A DNA stretch of 64,000 bases from Cylicocyclus nassatus (GCA_958299035.1 CATQJL010000305.1:31881733-31945732); one strand, 5' to 3'. Counted from the first letter of the stretch, positions 44,042 to 55,806 are shown. Made by a program: numbers and translations. Notes: generated by a model from the letters alone, not told the origin.

Positions 44042-46795
44042 TAGTATAGAGGAATCACGGATGCGCCTCATTTCTGTATAATTACGATAGAAACTTCCAG
44101 CGCACTGCTCATTGCTAAATAGGTTGTTTGAAAAATAGTTCCAAAATAAACTGAAGATTTGTATAGAAGTATTTTCGTGTGTGCTGGTTTATTAGACACC
44201 TTTTTACGCGTTTCTAAGGGTTTCACATAATATAATCACATTTATGAAAAAACACTGTAAAAACTGTTTTGCGCTCCAGTTAGGGTAACTTGCGAGAAAG
44301 GTGAAGAACAAATTCATAGCAACTCAGTTTAGCATAGTGATAAAGCCCTCAGCTTTTTAAGTATCCATTTGTTGACCAAATGTAGCCATTGATAGTTCAA
44401 AAAACTTTAAGGTTCCTATCGTTATTTTGCAGTAATGGAGAGCGGTACGTGATTTACACCATATTGTAAATCTAAGCAGATAATGATACTTGATGACCCC
44501 GGCCATTCATAATGGTTTACATATCAAAAAATGCACCTTTTAATGGTTCGACTGTTTTCCATATCTGCGAAACGAGAACCTGGATGGAGTTATATTCATT
44601 ATTTCAGAAATGAATTGCGCTACTGCAGAGGGTGAAAATCATTAATAAGAGTTTTGCTTTCCTCTTAAGCTAAATATGATTTAGATAGGTATAAATACAA
44701 CATTACACCTTCCAAGATTCTCCTCATTAGCTTCAAACGGTAAAATACATCGAATTGGGTGATTTCAACTATCCAAAAATAAGCAAATTTTCTACGAAAA
44801 AAGTTTATAACTACCTTCATATGATCGTTTCGCAGATTTTGAGCACAGATTTAGAATCAGCGTTTCGAGGTGCATCTTATGGTATGCATCACATTCCAAA
44901 TGGCTGGGGCCACTAACTATCCATTCCTTGTAAGACGAAGCGTGCTCTACTGTCTAATACTTGAAGGTAAGTTTGGTTTAAAATGAAACGATCATGGAAC
45001 AGTCATAGTAGCATGTTGCTTACTTGCTTGTTTCATGATTTTGTATGACCGATTGAACTAAGTGGCCGTAAGAAAATGATCATGTTTATCGCGATGTAAT
45101 CATGATTAAACCATCACATCATGCGATGGTTTCGATCAAATTACTACCACTCTTGGTTTTCAAAGTTCTTCAGAACCAGCGCCCGGGCAAGTTTCCAACT
45201 TATGTTTTTGTCATTCTCGAGCCTTCTCATGAAGCCGATTCCAAATTTTGAGTTCAAATTGCTCAACAACAAATCCTGTTTTGGGAAAACTATTTAACTA
45301 GATATGGTGGGCGAGTATTTCAACCTTAATGCATTGCGGTGCAACGTGAAAACATGCGTCATAGATAAATGCGGGCTTGGGGGGGGGGGGAGATGACGCA
45401 TTGTGGTGGTAGAAGTATAAATGCGAGAAGGTGTTATAAACAAGACAGAGATCTAAACGGATAACTATCGGACGTTGTTGACGTCAAATGGGGGACCTGC
45501 GCTTTATTATGGAGTAATGATGAGGGATAGTTTAACTAGTGTAGCAACCGAAATAGGGATGCGGCTTTGGATAAGAAAAGCTGTAATTTATGTTATGCCA
45601 CTAATACAAAGGTCCATTTGAAGGTCTAGCTCATTTCCTGGAAACTCTCTCCGAGAACTTATTTACAGAACTTCCTGAGGCTTTGCGGGAACTTTCCAAG
45701 TGTCTCCTCACGTTTGAATGGACCTCTGTGTTGGCGTATAAAACCGATATTAGGCCGGTGCACCAACACAAGGGTCCACCTGAAGATCTAGCCGATGTCC
45801 TGAAAAACTTCTCGAGAACTCATTTGCAGTACTTTCCGGGGTTGACGAGAAATTTCCTAGGTGACAGTGGGAAGGCTTCAAGGCCCCGTTTTCATAGATA
45901 GTGAAATAATTGCTTACATAATTGAGGGGAGTAGCAAGTGCAATCCTTCGGTCCCTACTATCAAAAGGGATTTTCTCATAGTATCCATTCACCACAGTAT
46001 TTTTTCGTTTCGCCATTCTAATTCAGTCCCTGTCCTACGCAGCGATATCATAAAGTCCTGGAAAATTTGAGTAAACTATACAGAAGTACTCTATTTGTAG
46101 AAGAAGTTAATATGTATGCAGCTTAATGTCCCATCAGGGTTGGTCCAAGGTAGTGTAAACAGTGACATGGATTCGCCTCAATGTGTCGTACGGTAATGCA
46201 TGATAGATACTATCATTCGCGCTCAGTGTAGCATGTTTAGTGTACTACATTAACGGTAGTCTTTCTTTGTACTTGAACTGAGTTTGCAGTAATCATGTTG
46301 CGAAAGATGTTCAAATATAAACCAGAGAACGTACATCCGCAATGTTTTATTAAAACTATTGCGTCATACCTCGAAGGCCTTTGCATCATTTCAATCCAAT
46401 AGTTGTCGAGATATTGGTGGTAAACTAATCTAGCATTTCTACCATTAGCTATATGCAGGTTTATGCGAAATCGACCGGAATTTCATCGAAGTTCATCGTT
46501 CGCGGTAATATCATAACTTCATACGGTATCACTCTTGTCCAGAGAGGTCCAAAAAGTAGGATTACTGCTTCATCTTATAGAATTCTCATAAGATTCCTAC
46601 CGAAAACAGGAATTATCTGAGCAATGGGTGGCGAGCCTCACATGTGGTGCGGTAACTTGATTTAACTCGTAGTGTATTTATCCCTCTATTTCCTTGTGGA
46701 ATTCAAGGTTAGCTTGCTCCCGTTATAAGCTGTGCCTAAAGAAAGCCTAGAGTTGAGAGACAAATACCTCACCTAGGCACCGCCTCCACAAACTA
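44042..46795. other. Spacer with relic mariner half and a tandem duplication
   Basis: 44042-44490 continues the CAGGGTGTCCC-family relic. A G-run lies at about 45380. 45610-45705 and 45770-45880 are two diverged direct copies of a block containing CGAGAACT and CTAGC motifs. No gene could be anchored. Confidence 0.35.
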
Positions 46796-47010
46796 CCCTA
46801 ATTTCACGCGTATAAGGCGCAGGGGATTTTTTTCCAAAATCGACCAGCCCAGACAAGCCAAAGGACTTTACAACCAAAGGGCCCTATAACGTGCTGTACA
46901 TTGCTTGAAAGAATCGCGCGATGTAAGGATTTCTTTCGGAATACAGTGAAGCGGCTGAGCGGCTTGCTTGAAAATTCGAAAAAGTGCGCCTTATACGCGT
47001 GAAATTAGGG
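46796..47010. mobile_element. 215-base MITE with CCCTAATTTCACGCG ends
   Basis: Ends CCCTAATTTCACGCGTATAA and complement, flanked by TA (46794-46795, 47011-47012). Inner sequence is less symmetrical. A degenerate relative is at 18840-19030. Confidence 0.7.
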
Positions 47011-47067
47011 TACTAGTTCCTCACACGATGTGCGATAGTGAACGAAAGGAACTTTAGTGTTTCTCAG

Positions 47068-47546
47068 AAACTACCATAATTTGCTCTGGAGGATTCTTTC
47101 TGAATGGCACTTATTTGAACTCTATCTGTTTCGATCGCGCAAAACACTTCATTTTATAAATGAGGTTTCGATCTTGATTAGACATAGCCACATCCTTGTG
47201 CTGCTGACGACCCAGAAGCTACACTTTGATGTTCTCAAAGTATTCGATCAGGATGTGCTAACACTTGGGTGCATACACACTTACTATTACTATGTACAAC
47301 CTAGGAAAGCTTTCAAAATACTAATCTTAATTTTACAGATAAAACTGAGCATCTTCTGAACGCCGTGAACGAGACTGTAAGTTGTTAGTTTTTTTTTGAT
47401 AATTAATCCAGCGATTGTGAACTGCGTCGTTTGCACTAACGCCCTAGTATAGATTACCAGCTCTTCTGAATGCAAACGTTGTTTGGGGATAGAAGTGAAC
47501 CAATAGAGGAGTTCTTGATATGCTCCAGTCAACCAAGTTTGCATAA
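47068..47546 (+). CDS. Possible three-exon mini-gene
   Basis: Exons 47068-47127 (acceptor TGTTTCTCAG, donor GTTTCG), 47339-47376 (acceptor TTTTACAG, donor GTAAGT) and 47529-47546 (acceptor ATGCTCCAG, stop TAA) join in phase. The middle exon reads KTEHLLNAVNET. The weak points are the first donor and the very short last exon; no upstream start was identified. It may be the tail of a longer secreted-protein gene or chance. Confidence 0.25.
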
Positions 47547-48337
47547 TGCATGATCTTCCTCCCCCCTCCTTATAAGGTTCTTTGTCCTTTGGCGTAAAGT
47601 GGGCAGACTAATTCAGAATGTTCACTAATTTCTTAGTTACTTTTTTAACAGTGAGGTGACGACATCAGGTGTATGATTACGAGCGGTGAATACGTGCTCA
47701 TGATTTCAGTTTGTTGTGATAACATTTACAGTATTCGGCTCTAAATTCAAGTGTTTTAGAGCAAGCTTGGATGCAAAGCTTGTGGTTCCAAACTCTTATG
47801 CATTCAATTATCTCAAGTTCGTATTTATCTTTGCATTGTGAGTCGTTCAGTGCGCTATCGAAAAAAAAGAAAAAGTTTGAAAGGGCAGCTAGATTAACTA
47901 TTTGCAAATTCGTCAGGCTGATACTTCAATACTGCATCAAAAAATAAAAATTTAAGTATGTTTCACCTTTACCTCACCAAACCCTCGCTTCACAGCAGCC
48001 CAAATCAAGGCCATCGATATGATTTGCCAGAATTTCATACCTAGCACCCCAGTCATATCTTGCTCCCTTCTAATATGATTCCTCTTCGGAGCTAAACCAG
48101 CTAGCCTCCGCCCGTGGACGCAAATTAGGTTATCAGTAACTTTGAGATAGCAAGATCTGGAGCTTAGTTTTTGACTGGCAACGTCTTCTGCAGGTTGTTA
48201 TTCTTTACAAGCTGATACCTCAATATTCACGTTGATACTTTCGTTTCGGAGTTTCTTTCCTTCCTTTCCTCCATGAGTGTAATATGAGATGAAAACAGAA
48301 TAAATTGTTTAGTAAAACTATACAATCTATATAGTAG
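47547..48337. other. Unassigned spacer
   Basis: Contains ACCAGCTAGCCTCCGCCCGT near 48098, shared with 37318. No gene supported. Confidence 0.25.
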
Positions 48338-49041
48338 CCAGTGCGTCGCCTCTGCTTCGCAGAGGTTCGCACTGGTCCTACTGTCTGTATGCGTTACTCA
48401 TTCCCGTAATAATGACACTGATACTTACCGCGCTATGCAGACTATCACGATGGATATGTAAACAACTACTCATTCCTAAGATTTTTTCATATAAGATCGG
48501 TAATTTCGCTTAGATGAAACTTTTCCCAAAAGAACAAATGCAGATTTGAATAGGTTTTTGGACTTTTCATGGCTTGGTTTTCGCCATAAGATACAATAAT
48601 CACTGTGGGCTACATCTCAGTGCAAAAATCCTCTCAAATGATCGGGTGAAATCTTGGCAAACTGAACATTTACGCAACAAATATTTTTGGCGCCGTTTTC
48701 GCAAAGTAATAAACTTTAGTTCAATTTTTTAGGCTAAAGTCCATGGCTTGCAGATTAACTTGTCAAACATATCCGTAACCTTGCAAAAGGTCTTGCTAAA
48801 GGCTCAATTTTAGTGACCAAAAGCCAAGTGGATCCGTCTGACGTGTGATTTTCAAAGGACCCACTGAACGGATTCGCTCAAGCTTTGGTATATTGGGCTC
48901 TTGTGTTGGTAGCATGCGCTGTGCAAATTTTGCGCTTAAGATGTTGGCTGGCAACCGTCCCACGAATTTCGTGACAGACAGATTTACAGACAGACACACA
49001 CACAAAAAAACATTCGGCCTTAGCGCGTTATTATAGTAGGA
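48338..49041 (-). mobile_element. Helitron B copy
   Basis: On the minus strand it begins TCCTACTATAATAACGCGCT after an A (49042 side) and ends CTGG at 48338. A perfect hairpin CCTCTGC-GAA-GCAGAGG lies seven bases before CTGG. Shared with 51857-52800 along its whole length, including the (AC)n/(AGAC)n tract near its 5' end. The base following CTGG is C here rather than T. Non-coding. Confidence 0.65.
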
Positions 49042-50439
49042 TTGTGAATGCATTAGATCGAAGACGTATTTTAGAGCAGAATCAAAAAATTGTAAAAGCA
49101 TTGAAAATTATGACTCGTAAGAAATTCGATCACGAAAACACATCTTAATTAAAAAGAGTAGGTCATGAAACTAAATCAAAAAATCTACGATACAAGTGGA
49201 TTTGATATTATTACAACTGAGCTTTGAAAACGTAGGTTTTGTGAGTGTTCTTCCTATCAGCTTGTGTCGTAGTATACCAACAAAATGCAACAAGCACGAT
49301 TAGATATTGCACGACAATTTTGCTCTAAAACACGTCTAGAGAGCGAATTTGTTGAAATCTAATTTCCCAATAAAATTTGTGCTGACTCAAAAGAGGTCAT
49401 CAAATTACTCAAACTCACATTTTCTCCTCACAACCCCTCATAGTATTGCTTTCGTCATTTTACAAACCACTATTGTCTGAGTCCCAGTTATAATCAAGCA
49501 GCTGGACTTGGAAAGTGTTGTAGTAAATTCAACGATGTGTACTTATTGTTAGGGATGAATTTGAAGTAATACTGCTTTGATTCCGGCCCCATTTTCTCCC
49601 GGGGGAGGGACGGCAAAAAAATTTGTGAGTGCAGGCGGCGCTAGCCAAACACTCCGAAATTTTTTGGGATACTCCTCAAAATGTTTGGGCCTAACCTAGA
49701 TATTTTAGGAAAAGGTACGAGGCTAATTTGATTTCAAATTAAATCCAAGACTCTTTTGTGCTTACAGTATAAACAGTAAGTATAAACAAGTTACTTGCAC
49801 ATTTGTTAATTCTGTAAGTACCACCTTATCACCTTATCCCCGTTGTTCATCGTGTTGCAAGAGCAGATACAGCGATTTCTCCATTCGTCCCTGTCGCGGA
49901 CAATGTTGAACCAATGAGCCAATGTTTGTTAATGGAATAGACCTGCCAGATTTGGTAATGATAATGTTTCCAGCATGTAGCGAATGAAACGAAATCGTCC
50001 GTCAACGTCACGACGACGACTGTGAAACCCAAGACCAAAGGAGCAAGCTTCACCACCTTGGCTGTTGCGATGATACCTTTGACTGCGGCCTTACTGCTTT
50101 GAAATTTTTCTCCATTTCTAAATGTTGTGTAGTCAGCTATCATATACACATTATAATCTTCTGGCTTTCCGCGGTTCCATTGAGTAAAGGTTCTTTGTTG
50201 GCCATGTTAGGTTATGTCGTAAATATTGAGTTTTTTTTTGAGAAGCGACAAAGTATTTATCAGGCAAAGAAGCATGCGTCAATTCTGTTTTTCAAAAAAA
50301 AACTTTTACGAAACCAATCGATTTACCATGTAGATTTCTCCAAAAATGCATAAATTTTCTCGTAAAACTCCTTGTTCGCTTTGAATTGTAAATATGCTGT
50401 AACAAGCCAAGCAAACTTACGCTGCCTTGCATCTCTAAC
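49042..50439. other. Spacer with degraded hAT MITE and one open frame
   Basis: 49570-49840 resembles the hAT MITE family (GTATAAACAAGTTACTTGCACA and related blocks). A 100-codon minus-strand frame at 49847-50149 contains a hydrophobic run (VVKLAPLVLGFTVVVVTL) that could be a membrane anchor, but exon limits are unclear. Confidence 0.3.
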
Positions 50440-50905
50440 AAGGAAACGACACTTGGTGTCCGTGGCCTTTTGAGATGAGATGCATACCATTACACTCGTT
50501 TTGGAGCACTGATTCCGATTCTGACTTCCGTTTTTGCTAATCGTTTCTCGGAAAAAAGTTATGAAGGATTTTCGCGCCAAAGGAGATGTGGTCGAAATGC
50601 CAAAACCGCCGCTAGGATGTGGTGTAGTGGCTAGTGCGATAGCCTCGCACGTTAATACAGGTTTAGGTTCGAGTCCTTTCGTGTTTTTAAGTTCTGCATT
50701 ACCTCAATCAAGCTTCTTTTTAACAATTAGGCTTCCTCGACCGTATTTCTCTTAGGCGACCATTGACGCAAAAATCCCTCATAACTTTCTTTAGAGAAAC
50801 GATTAGCAGAAAGGGAAGTTAGATTCGGAATCAACGTCCCGAGGCGAATGTGATGGTATCCGTTTAATCTCGAAAGGCCACGGACACCAAGTATCGTTTC
50901 CTTGT
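50440..50905. mobile_element. Foldback with a tRNA-like loop
   Basis: The arms 50440-50575 and 50762-50905 are diverged reverse complements (GGAAACGACACTTGGTGTCC against its mirror). The 185-base loop holds the tRNA-like sequence below. No target duplication could be read. Confidence 0.6.
50612..50688 (+). other. tRNA-like sequence with A and B boxes
   Basis: TGGTGTAGTGG fits the internal A-box and GGTTCGAGTCC is a perfect B-box, about 40 bases apart as in tRNA genes. The acceptor and T stems do not pair well, so it is a tRNA pseudogene or the head of a tRNA-derived SINE rather than a functional tRNA. Confidence 0.55.
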
Positions 50906-51099
50906 AAGCCGATAGTAATCTAAAAATACGGCATTCTATCGATATTCGACAGGGCCGGCACGAGTGTGGCAACTGTTAGGCTAGAGATCATTTATGTGAA
51001 AGCAAACGGGCTATTTTAACCACACATCTTATGCATTACACCCCCTAGACATGTTCAGCCCCGTGAAAATCACATTCAAGACGGGCGCGTTCAAACATG

Positions 51100-51600
51100 A
51101 TCGTGTTTAGGGATCGTAAAACCACGCCGGTACCCCTTAAACCCGCCCAAATACGTCCGCATGTGCCCCAACCCGCCTGAGCGCCGGAAATGCCAAAGCG
51201 CAGCAGATATGCGTGCAGATTGGCATTTTAGAGCACGCATGAAATACTGCGCTTGGTGCAAAGAAAGACAAAGAGTGTTCGGGTACATGAATTTGCAAGA
51301 AGGCAAAATACCAAGACAGACGCAAAGTCGATTGATCCTTGTAATATCCGAGTAGTTGCTAATGAAGATCGGTATGTTACATGCGGCTACCTGTGATTAA
51401 GATATACGCACCATGCGCGCAGTATTTCAAGCGTGCTCCAATATGCCAATTTGACGCATATTGGCTGTGCTTTGACAGTTCCAGCTCAGGAGGGTTCGAG
51501 CGCATTCGGGCGTATCTGGGCGGGTTTGGGTGGATTTGGACGTATTCGGGCAGGTTACAACGGGTACCGGTGCGGTCTGAACGATCCCTAATACGCCAAT
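51100..51600. mobile_element. 500-base foldback with TTAGGGATCG ends
   Basis: The left TTAGGGATCGT and right CGATCCCTAA start arms that mirror through a CGCCCAAATACGTCCG region and GCAGTATTTCA. TA or TTA flanks both ends. Confidence 0.55.
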
Positions 51601-51856
51601 TTGAAAACTATGTAAGCTTTTTAGCACAAGGCAGTAAAAAAATAACTCATTATGGCGCACAGAATCTTCTCCCAACAACAGGCACATTCTTGTAAAGTCC
51701 AGAAGGCCGTCACGGACTCCGCTCTAACAATGGAAAAATATTTGGTGACCATGGCCATTCGTAATAAGGCACCATATCACCAGGGTTGAGCAAAAGGTGT
51801 GGCACAGAACCTGATTCTCTGACAATTCTCTGACATAATAATCACAATATTTGTGA

Positions 51857-52800
51857 CCAGTGCGTCACCTCTGCTTCGCAGAGGCTCGCACTGGCTCTAC
51901 TATCTATGTGCCTTAAGGGTCGGGCATACTTCACGCGATTTCAGTCGCGACGCGATCTGGCAATTCGCCAGAAGTCTTCCGATCCAACACTAACAAACTG
52001 CTCATGCATAGTGTTTATAACTTACATGGAGTGATAAAATGCCCTATCTTCTTTACATTTAAAATGTGCCTACAGTGAGCTATGGACAATTGGAATGCTG
52101 CCAAGTCGCGTCGCGACTGAAATCGCGTGAAGTATGCCCGGCCCTTTACTCATTCTCGTAAGATCGTGGCACTGGAATTCACCGTGCTATGCCGACTACC
52201 ACGAATGAAATGCAAACAACTACTCATTTAGAAAGCTTTTTCACGTGAGATCGGTGATTTCGCATGGAGAAAACTTTTTGCAGGAAGACAAAGGCAAATT
52301 TGAATAGGTTTTTGCATTTGTCATGGTTTGATGGTCGCCATAAAGGCCATAGTCATCGTGAGTTACATCTCTATGCGAAAATCTTTTTAAATGATGCTTT
52401 TCTAAAACCTTAGCAAATTGACCATTTACGCAAGCAATACTTTTTGGCGCCATTTTTGTAAAGTAATGGACTTTTGGTCACTTATTTGGGCCTAACTTCA
52501 TGGCTTGCACATTTACTTGCCATAAACACCCAGCACTCTGCAAAAAGTGGAATTACGGACCCAATTTTGCGGGCCAAATGCAAAGTGGATCCGTTTGACG
52601 CGCAATTTTCAAGAGACCCACTCAACGAATCTGCTTGTGCTTTTGCATGTTGGACTTTCATGCCATAAGCAAGTGCTATGCAAAATTTGAGCCCAGAATG
52701 TTGGCTGGAACACGCTCTACGAATTTCGTGACAGACAGACATTCAGACAGACACACACACAAAAACACATAAACACTCTTAGCGCGTTATTATAGTAGGA
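51857..52800 (-). mobile_element. Helitron B copy carrying a MITE
   Basis: Minus-strand start TCCTACTATAATAACGCG after an A, end CTGG before a T, with the CCTCTGC-GAA-GCAGAGG hairpin just inside. It is homologous to 48338-49041; the difference is the Harbinger-like MITE at 51916-52145, and the uninterrupted site can be read at 48395 (GTTACTCATTC). Confidence 0.7.
51916..52145. mobile_element. Harbinger-like MITE with TTA duplication
   Basis: Ends AGGGTCGGGCATACTTCACG and complement (AGGGCCGGGCATACTTCACG), flanked by TTA (51913-51915, 52146-52148). The arms include GCGATTTCAGTCGCGACGCG. Confidence 0.8.
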
Positions 52801-53150
52801 TTATTAATCAGAGAATCCCTTTAGCGAATTCTGGGGTTTTTTGATTGTAGGCCACCCAAGTGAATGCAAGAAATGCAATCATGAACGGCCGAAATGAGTG
52901 TTTGTCAATTACAAATGACTTTATGCCTTTTGTAGCGTTATGCAAGTTAAAGACCACTAGTGATTAGTCAAATATGGTATACAGTGTATTCCATTACTGA
53001 TAGTAGTGGCATCCAAGGACGGCCGCCCTGACATCCGCGCGCCGACGGTGGAGGAGGTCAGTTCGTCTTTCACGTTTGGGACTTTTGTCTGTGAGACTCC
53101 GGGATGAAATCGAGGCTGGCCAGGATGGTGGAGGTTTTTGGTGGGTTAGA
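52801..53150. other. Spacer and possible 5' part of the Penelope-like element
   Basis: No exon was found. 53040-53150 may belong to the leader or terminal repeat of the following element. Confidence 0.3.
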
Positions 53151-53172
53151 CACTAAGTCTAAATTTACCACT

Positions 53173-53215
53173 TTAGGCCTCTGAAGACGACGATTTGATC
53201 AAAACGAGGGGGTTC
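53173..53215 (+). repeat. 5' terminal hammerhead-like motif
   Basis: TTTAGGCCTCTGAAGACG includes the hammerhead core half CTGAAGA (53181-53187). The stem that should follow is degraded. Homologous to 55468-55510. Confidence 0.45.
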
Positions 53216-55028
53216 AAGAAAGAGGAAACTTGGAAGTTACTAACTGATGTACCGCCACGACTGTTTCCTCTGGTCAAAGAAGCGCTCTCGCTCCAACAAA
53301 AAGTGGTATCCCTCCGCCAGTCAATCAAATACCTTCAACGGTGCAGGACGTCCGACACGATGCCAAAATTCATTTCAAGCAAGAAATTAGGAGCACTATG
53401 CTGTCTCGAAGAAGATGACTGGAAAATAAAGAAGATCTATCGAACGATTCTGGCAGTCATCATTAAAGAAAAACAACATGCTTTGCACTCGTCTTTGCTG
53501 AAATGTACTCGAAAAGAAGATGCGTGTCGACGTCTCGTGCCAAATCAGACTTGGAGGAGGATTGAGATCGGCTCGAGAACGATTTATGCTTCTATCCGAT
53601 CTGAAGCTAAGGCCAGGCTCTGCGCCAAGTACGACAAACTTCGGAGTGCTGCTCAAAAAAGTTCAGGTAACGTTGAAAGCAGCTTGCCTTTAATCCACCG
53701 CTGTGATGAATTTTCAACTCAGAATGAGAATTATCAATTGGCTAAAGTCACGGTGATTGGCGAAACTTATATCTCTGATAACGCGCTTGGGTTTCTTAGT
53801 CTAGGTCCTTCATTCTGCATGGTTCAGAAAGTAGAGGGATCTGTTTCCCGGAAAGTCGTTGGTGGACTACACAGACTCCGAGATGAGTTTAAAATAAGGT
53901 GTAGACAATGTCAACAACCAAGGTCTACAGAATGATCCAGCGCGAATAATACCATCAATTTCTTTTTCAAGCTCATTCTACAAAGAACCTCAGCCATCAG
54001 CTGAAGCTGACGTCAAGTTCAAGATTCTATCTGCTGGCGTGCTAGCTGCTTACACTCATCAAGCAAAGCACCCAAACCGACCAACTTGACTCAGTCACAA
54101 TGGCTTGGTTATAAGGAAATACGTGATCTAGTCTCTAGTAAAGCTGTGCGCATTTCAGTAAGCGAGAAGGGTGGTGAGTTTGTGATTCTCCCACAAATCC
54201 TGGACAGGGAAATCACAGAGCGCCCTAAGCGATACGGATACCTATCGCCGCGTTACTGAGCGCGAGTTTTAAGCACAATACAAGCGACTAAATCATGTTT
54301 GGTTGGATGTAGGAAGAACAGCGGGACTTCCCGAGAGCTTTCTTAGCAGACTGAAACTGAAAACACCACAGTGCCCAGTCTTTTATAGTCTTGTGAAGAC
54401 CCATAAACTAGCCGCTACTGATGACGCGCGCTTTTTGAATGCTGAACAGTTTAAAATCAGACTGATCATAAGTTGCGCGGGAGGACCAACCGATCGAATA
54501 TCCTGGTTCTTAGATAAAATCGTTAATCAACTACTGCACAAGGTTCCGTCCCATTTGACCAACACGAATCATTTTCTGGAACGAACAACAACCAACACGA
54601 ACTTACAAACGAATTGCATAGCAGAGTCCTTTGACGTGGTGTCTTTATACACTAATGTTCGAAATGACGATGCATTACAAGCAGTTTCAGAAATGCTCGA
54701 CAGCTTTGGCGAAAAGATCCAGACCTTCGAACTGAGTAAACGATCGATTATGCTCCTGATCAGAGAATGCCTTTCTTGCAACATCTTCAGATGGTCAGGA
54801 ACATACTACACTCAGATAAGAGGTCTGGCAATGGGACAGAGACTTGCGCCAGTACTCGCAGTCTGCTTTATGAGCAGAATAGAAGAACCAGTGTTGTCGC
54901 GTCTACCTCTTATTTACTGTCGTTATATAGATGACTGTTGTATCATAACATCAACACAATCCGAGATGGATGAGTGTTTTCGGCTGCTTAATCAACAGTC
55001 AAAGTATATAAAGCTTACGCGACTGTAA
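53195..55028 (+). pseudogene. Penelope-like reverse transcriptase remnant
   Basis: The first frame (246 codons) is basic at its start and contains ALGFLSLGPSF, a phrase typical of Penelope-like proteins upstream of the RT core. After several stops (53936-54300) the second frame gives CPVFYSLVKTHKL, FKIRLIISCAGGPTDRISWF, SFDVVSLYTNV (motif A), YTQIRGLAMGQRLAP (motif B) and IYCRYIDDCCII (motif C with catalytic YIDD). The thumb region ends early (…SKYIKLTRL then stop). One frameshift plus stops make it non-functional. Confidence 0.75.
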
Positions 55029-55467
55029 GAGCATGTGATGTCGTGCTCTGTTTCTTTCACGGTTCTGACTCATTTAATTGAGGGCGTGCTCTGGAGATTA
55101 CGTAGTCGCCGCGCGCGACAGGCTGGCAACAATCAGGTCCACGGAGAATTCGGGTAGCCGACCCACAAAGCCATACTGATCCTTCTTTGTAATGGTTTCT
55201 ACAGTGCCACATCAATTTTTTATTTATTTGATGAAAGTTTGGCTACAAACTTGTAGGAAACAAAGGAAGATAGTGAAGGGAAATATGGAATTTGCCATGT
55301 TTTTGATCAGGAACTGTAAACTTTTTGCTCAATAGTCTTGATCCCTGGACATTTCCTCGGACATCTCCTCTGACTTTGCTGCCTCTCGTCGGGGTTACTG
55401 TAACGCCGTGTCGCGACAGTTCCTAATTGACACTCACAAGTAATGGGCGCACCCCTGCTTTGGGTTT

Positions 55468-55520
55468 TTAGGCCTCCGAGGACGGCGAAGGCGCCGAAAC
55501 GTTAGGCCGATACTAATAAA
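55468..55520 (+). ncRNA. 3' terminal hammerhead-like motif
   Basis: TTTAGGCCTCCGAGGACGGC is followed by a five-base-pair stem (CGGCG 55483-55487, CGCCG 55492-55496, loop AAGG) and GAAAC (55496-55500). The core half is CCGAGGA instead of CTGANGA, so this copy is probably inactive. GGCCT and AGGCC can pair around it. Hammerhead motifs are known from terminal repeats of Penelope-like elements. Confidence 0.45.
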
Positions 55521-55560
55521 TGCACCATCCTAACAAGCCTGTATGGCAAGCAAGATTAAA

Positions 55561-55806
55561 AAGTTCAAAGGTAATTTTTGAGTTTCTGAAAAAAATTTCT
55601 CCCTGTCAAAACCTATTGAGCACCGACATGACGCACCATATACTTAAAAATAGATAATGTGCAGGCATGATTGTGCTATCCTCCCATACCAGCCACACCT
55701 ATGGGCTACGCCATATTCGATTAGCACTTTGCCCTATCTCTCGCTCAACATCTGGAAGTATGGAAGTCCGTTTACAAAAGACAAGACCGACTTCCAGCCA
55801 AATTAA
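55561..55806. other. Spacer with an exon-like frame ending on the next element
   Basis: A plus-strand frame after GTGCAG (about 55664) reads an aromatic-rich peptide containing LSLNIWKYGSPFTKDKTDFQ and stops at TAA. That TAA is the target duplication of the foldback at 55807. It could be the end of a gene; no other exon was found. Confidence 0.25.

Larger units (their letters stand above)
53165..55560 (+). mobile_element. Penelope-like retroelement, decayed
   Basis: A plus-strand element with an N-terminal domain (53195-53935), a disrupted linker and reverse-transcriptase motifs (54303-55028). A short repeated segment occurs at both ends (TTTAGGCCTC at 53173-53182 and 55468-55477, followed by hammerhead-like sequence). 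No GIY-YIG endonuclease was found, but the 3' coding region is lost after the catalytic YIDD, so its absence is not informative. Terminal repeat limits are approximate. Confidence 0.7.

Noticed and set aside
49847..50149. Resemblance of a hydrophobic segment to mitochondrial inner-membrane peptidase
   Set aside because: The catalytic serine and lysine motifs are absent from any frame nearby.
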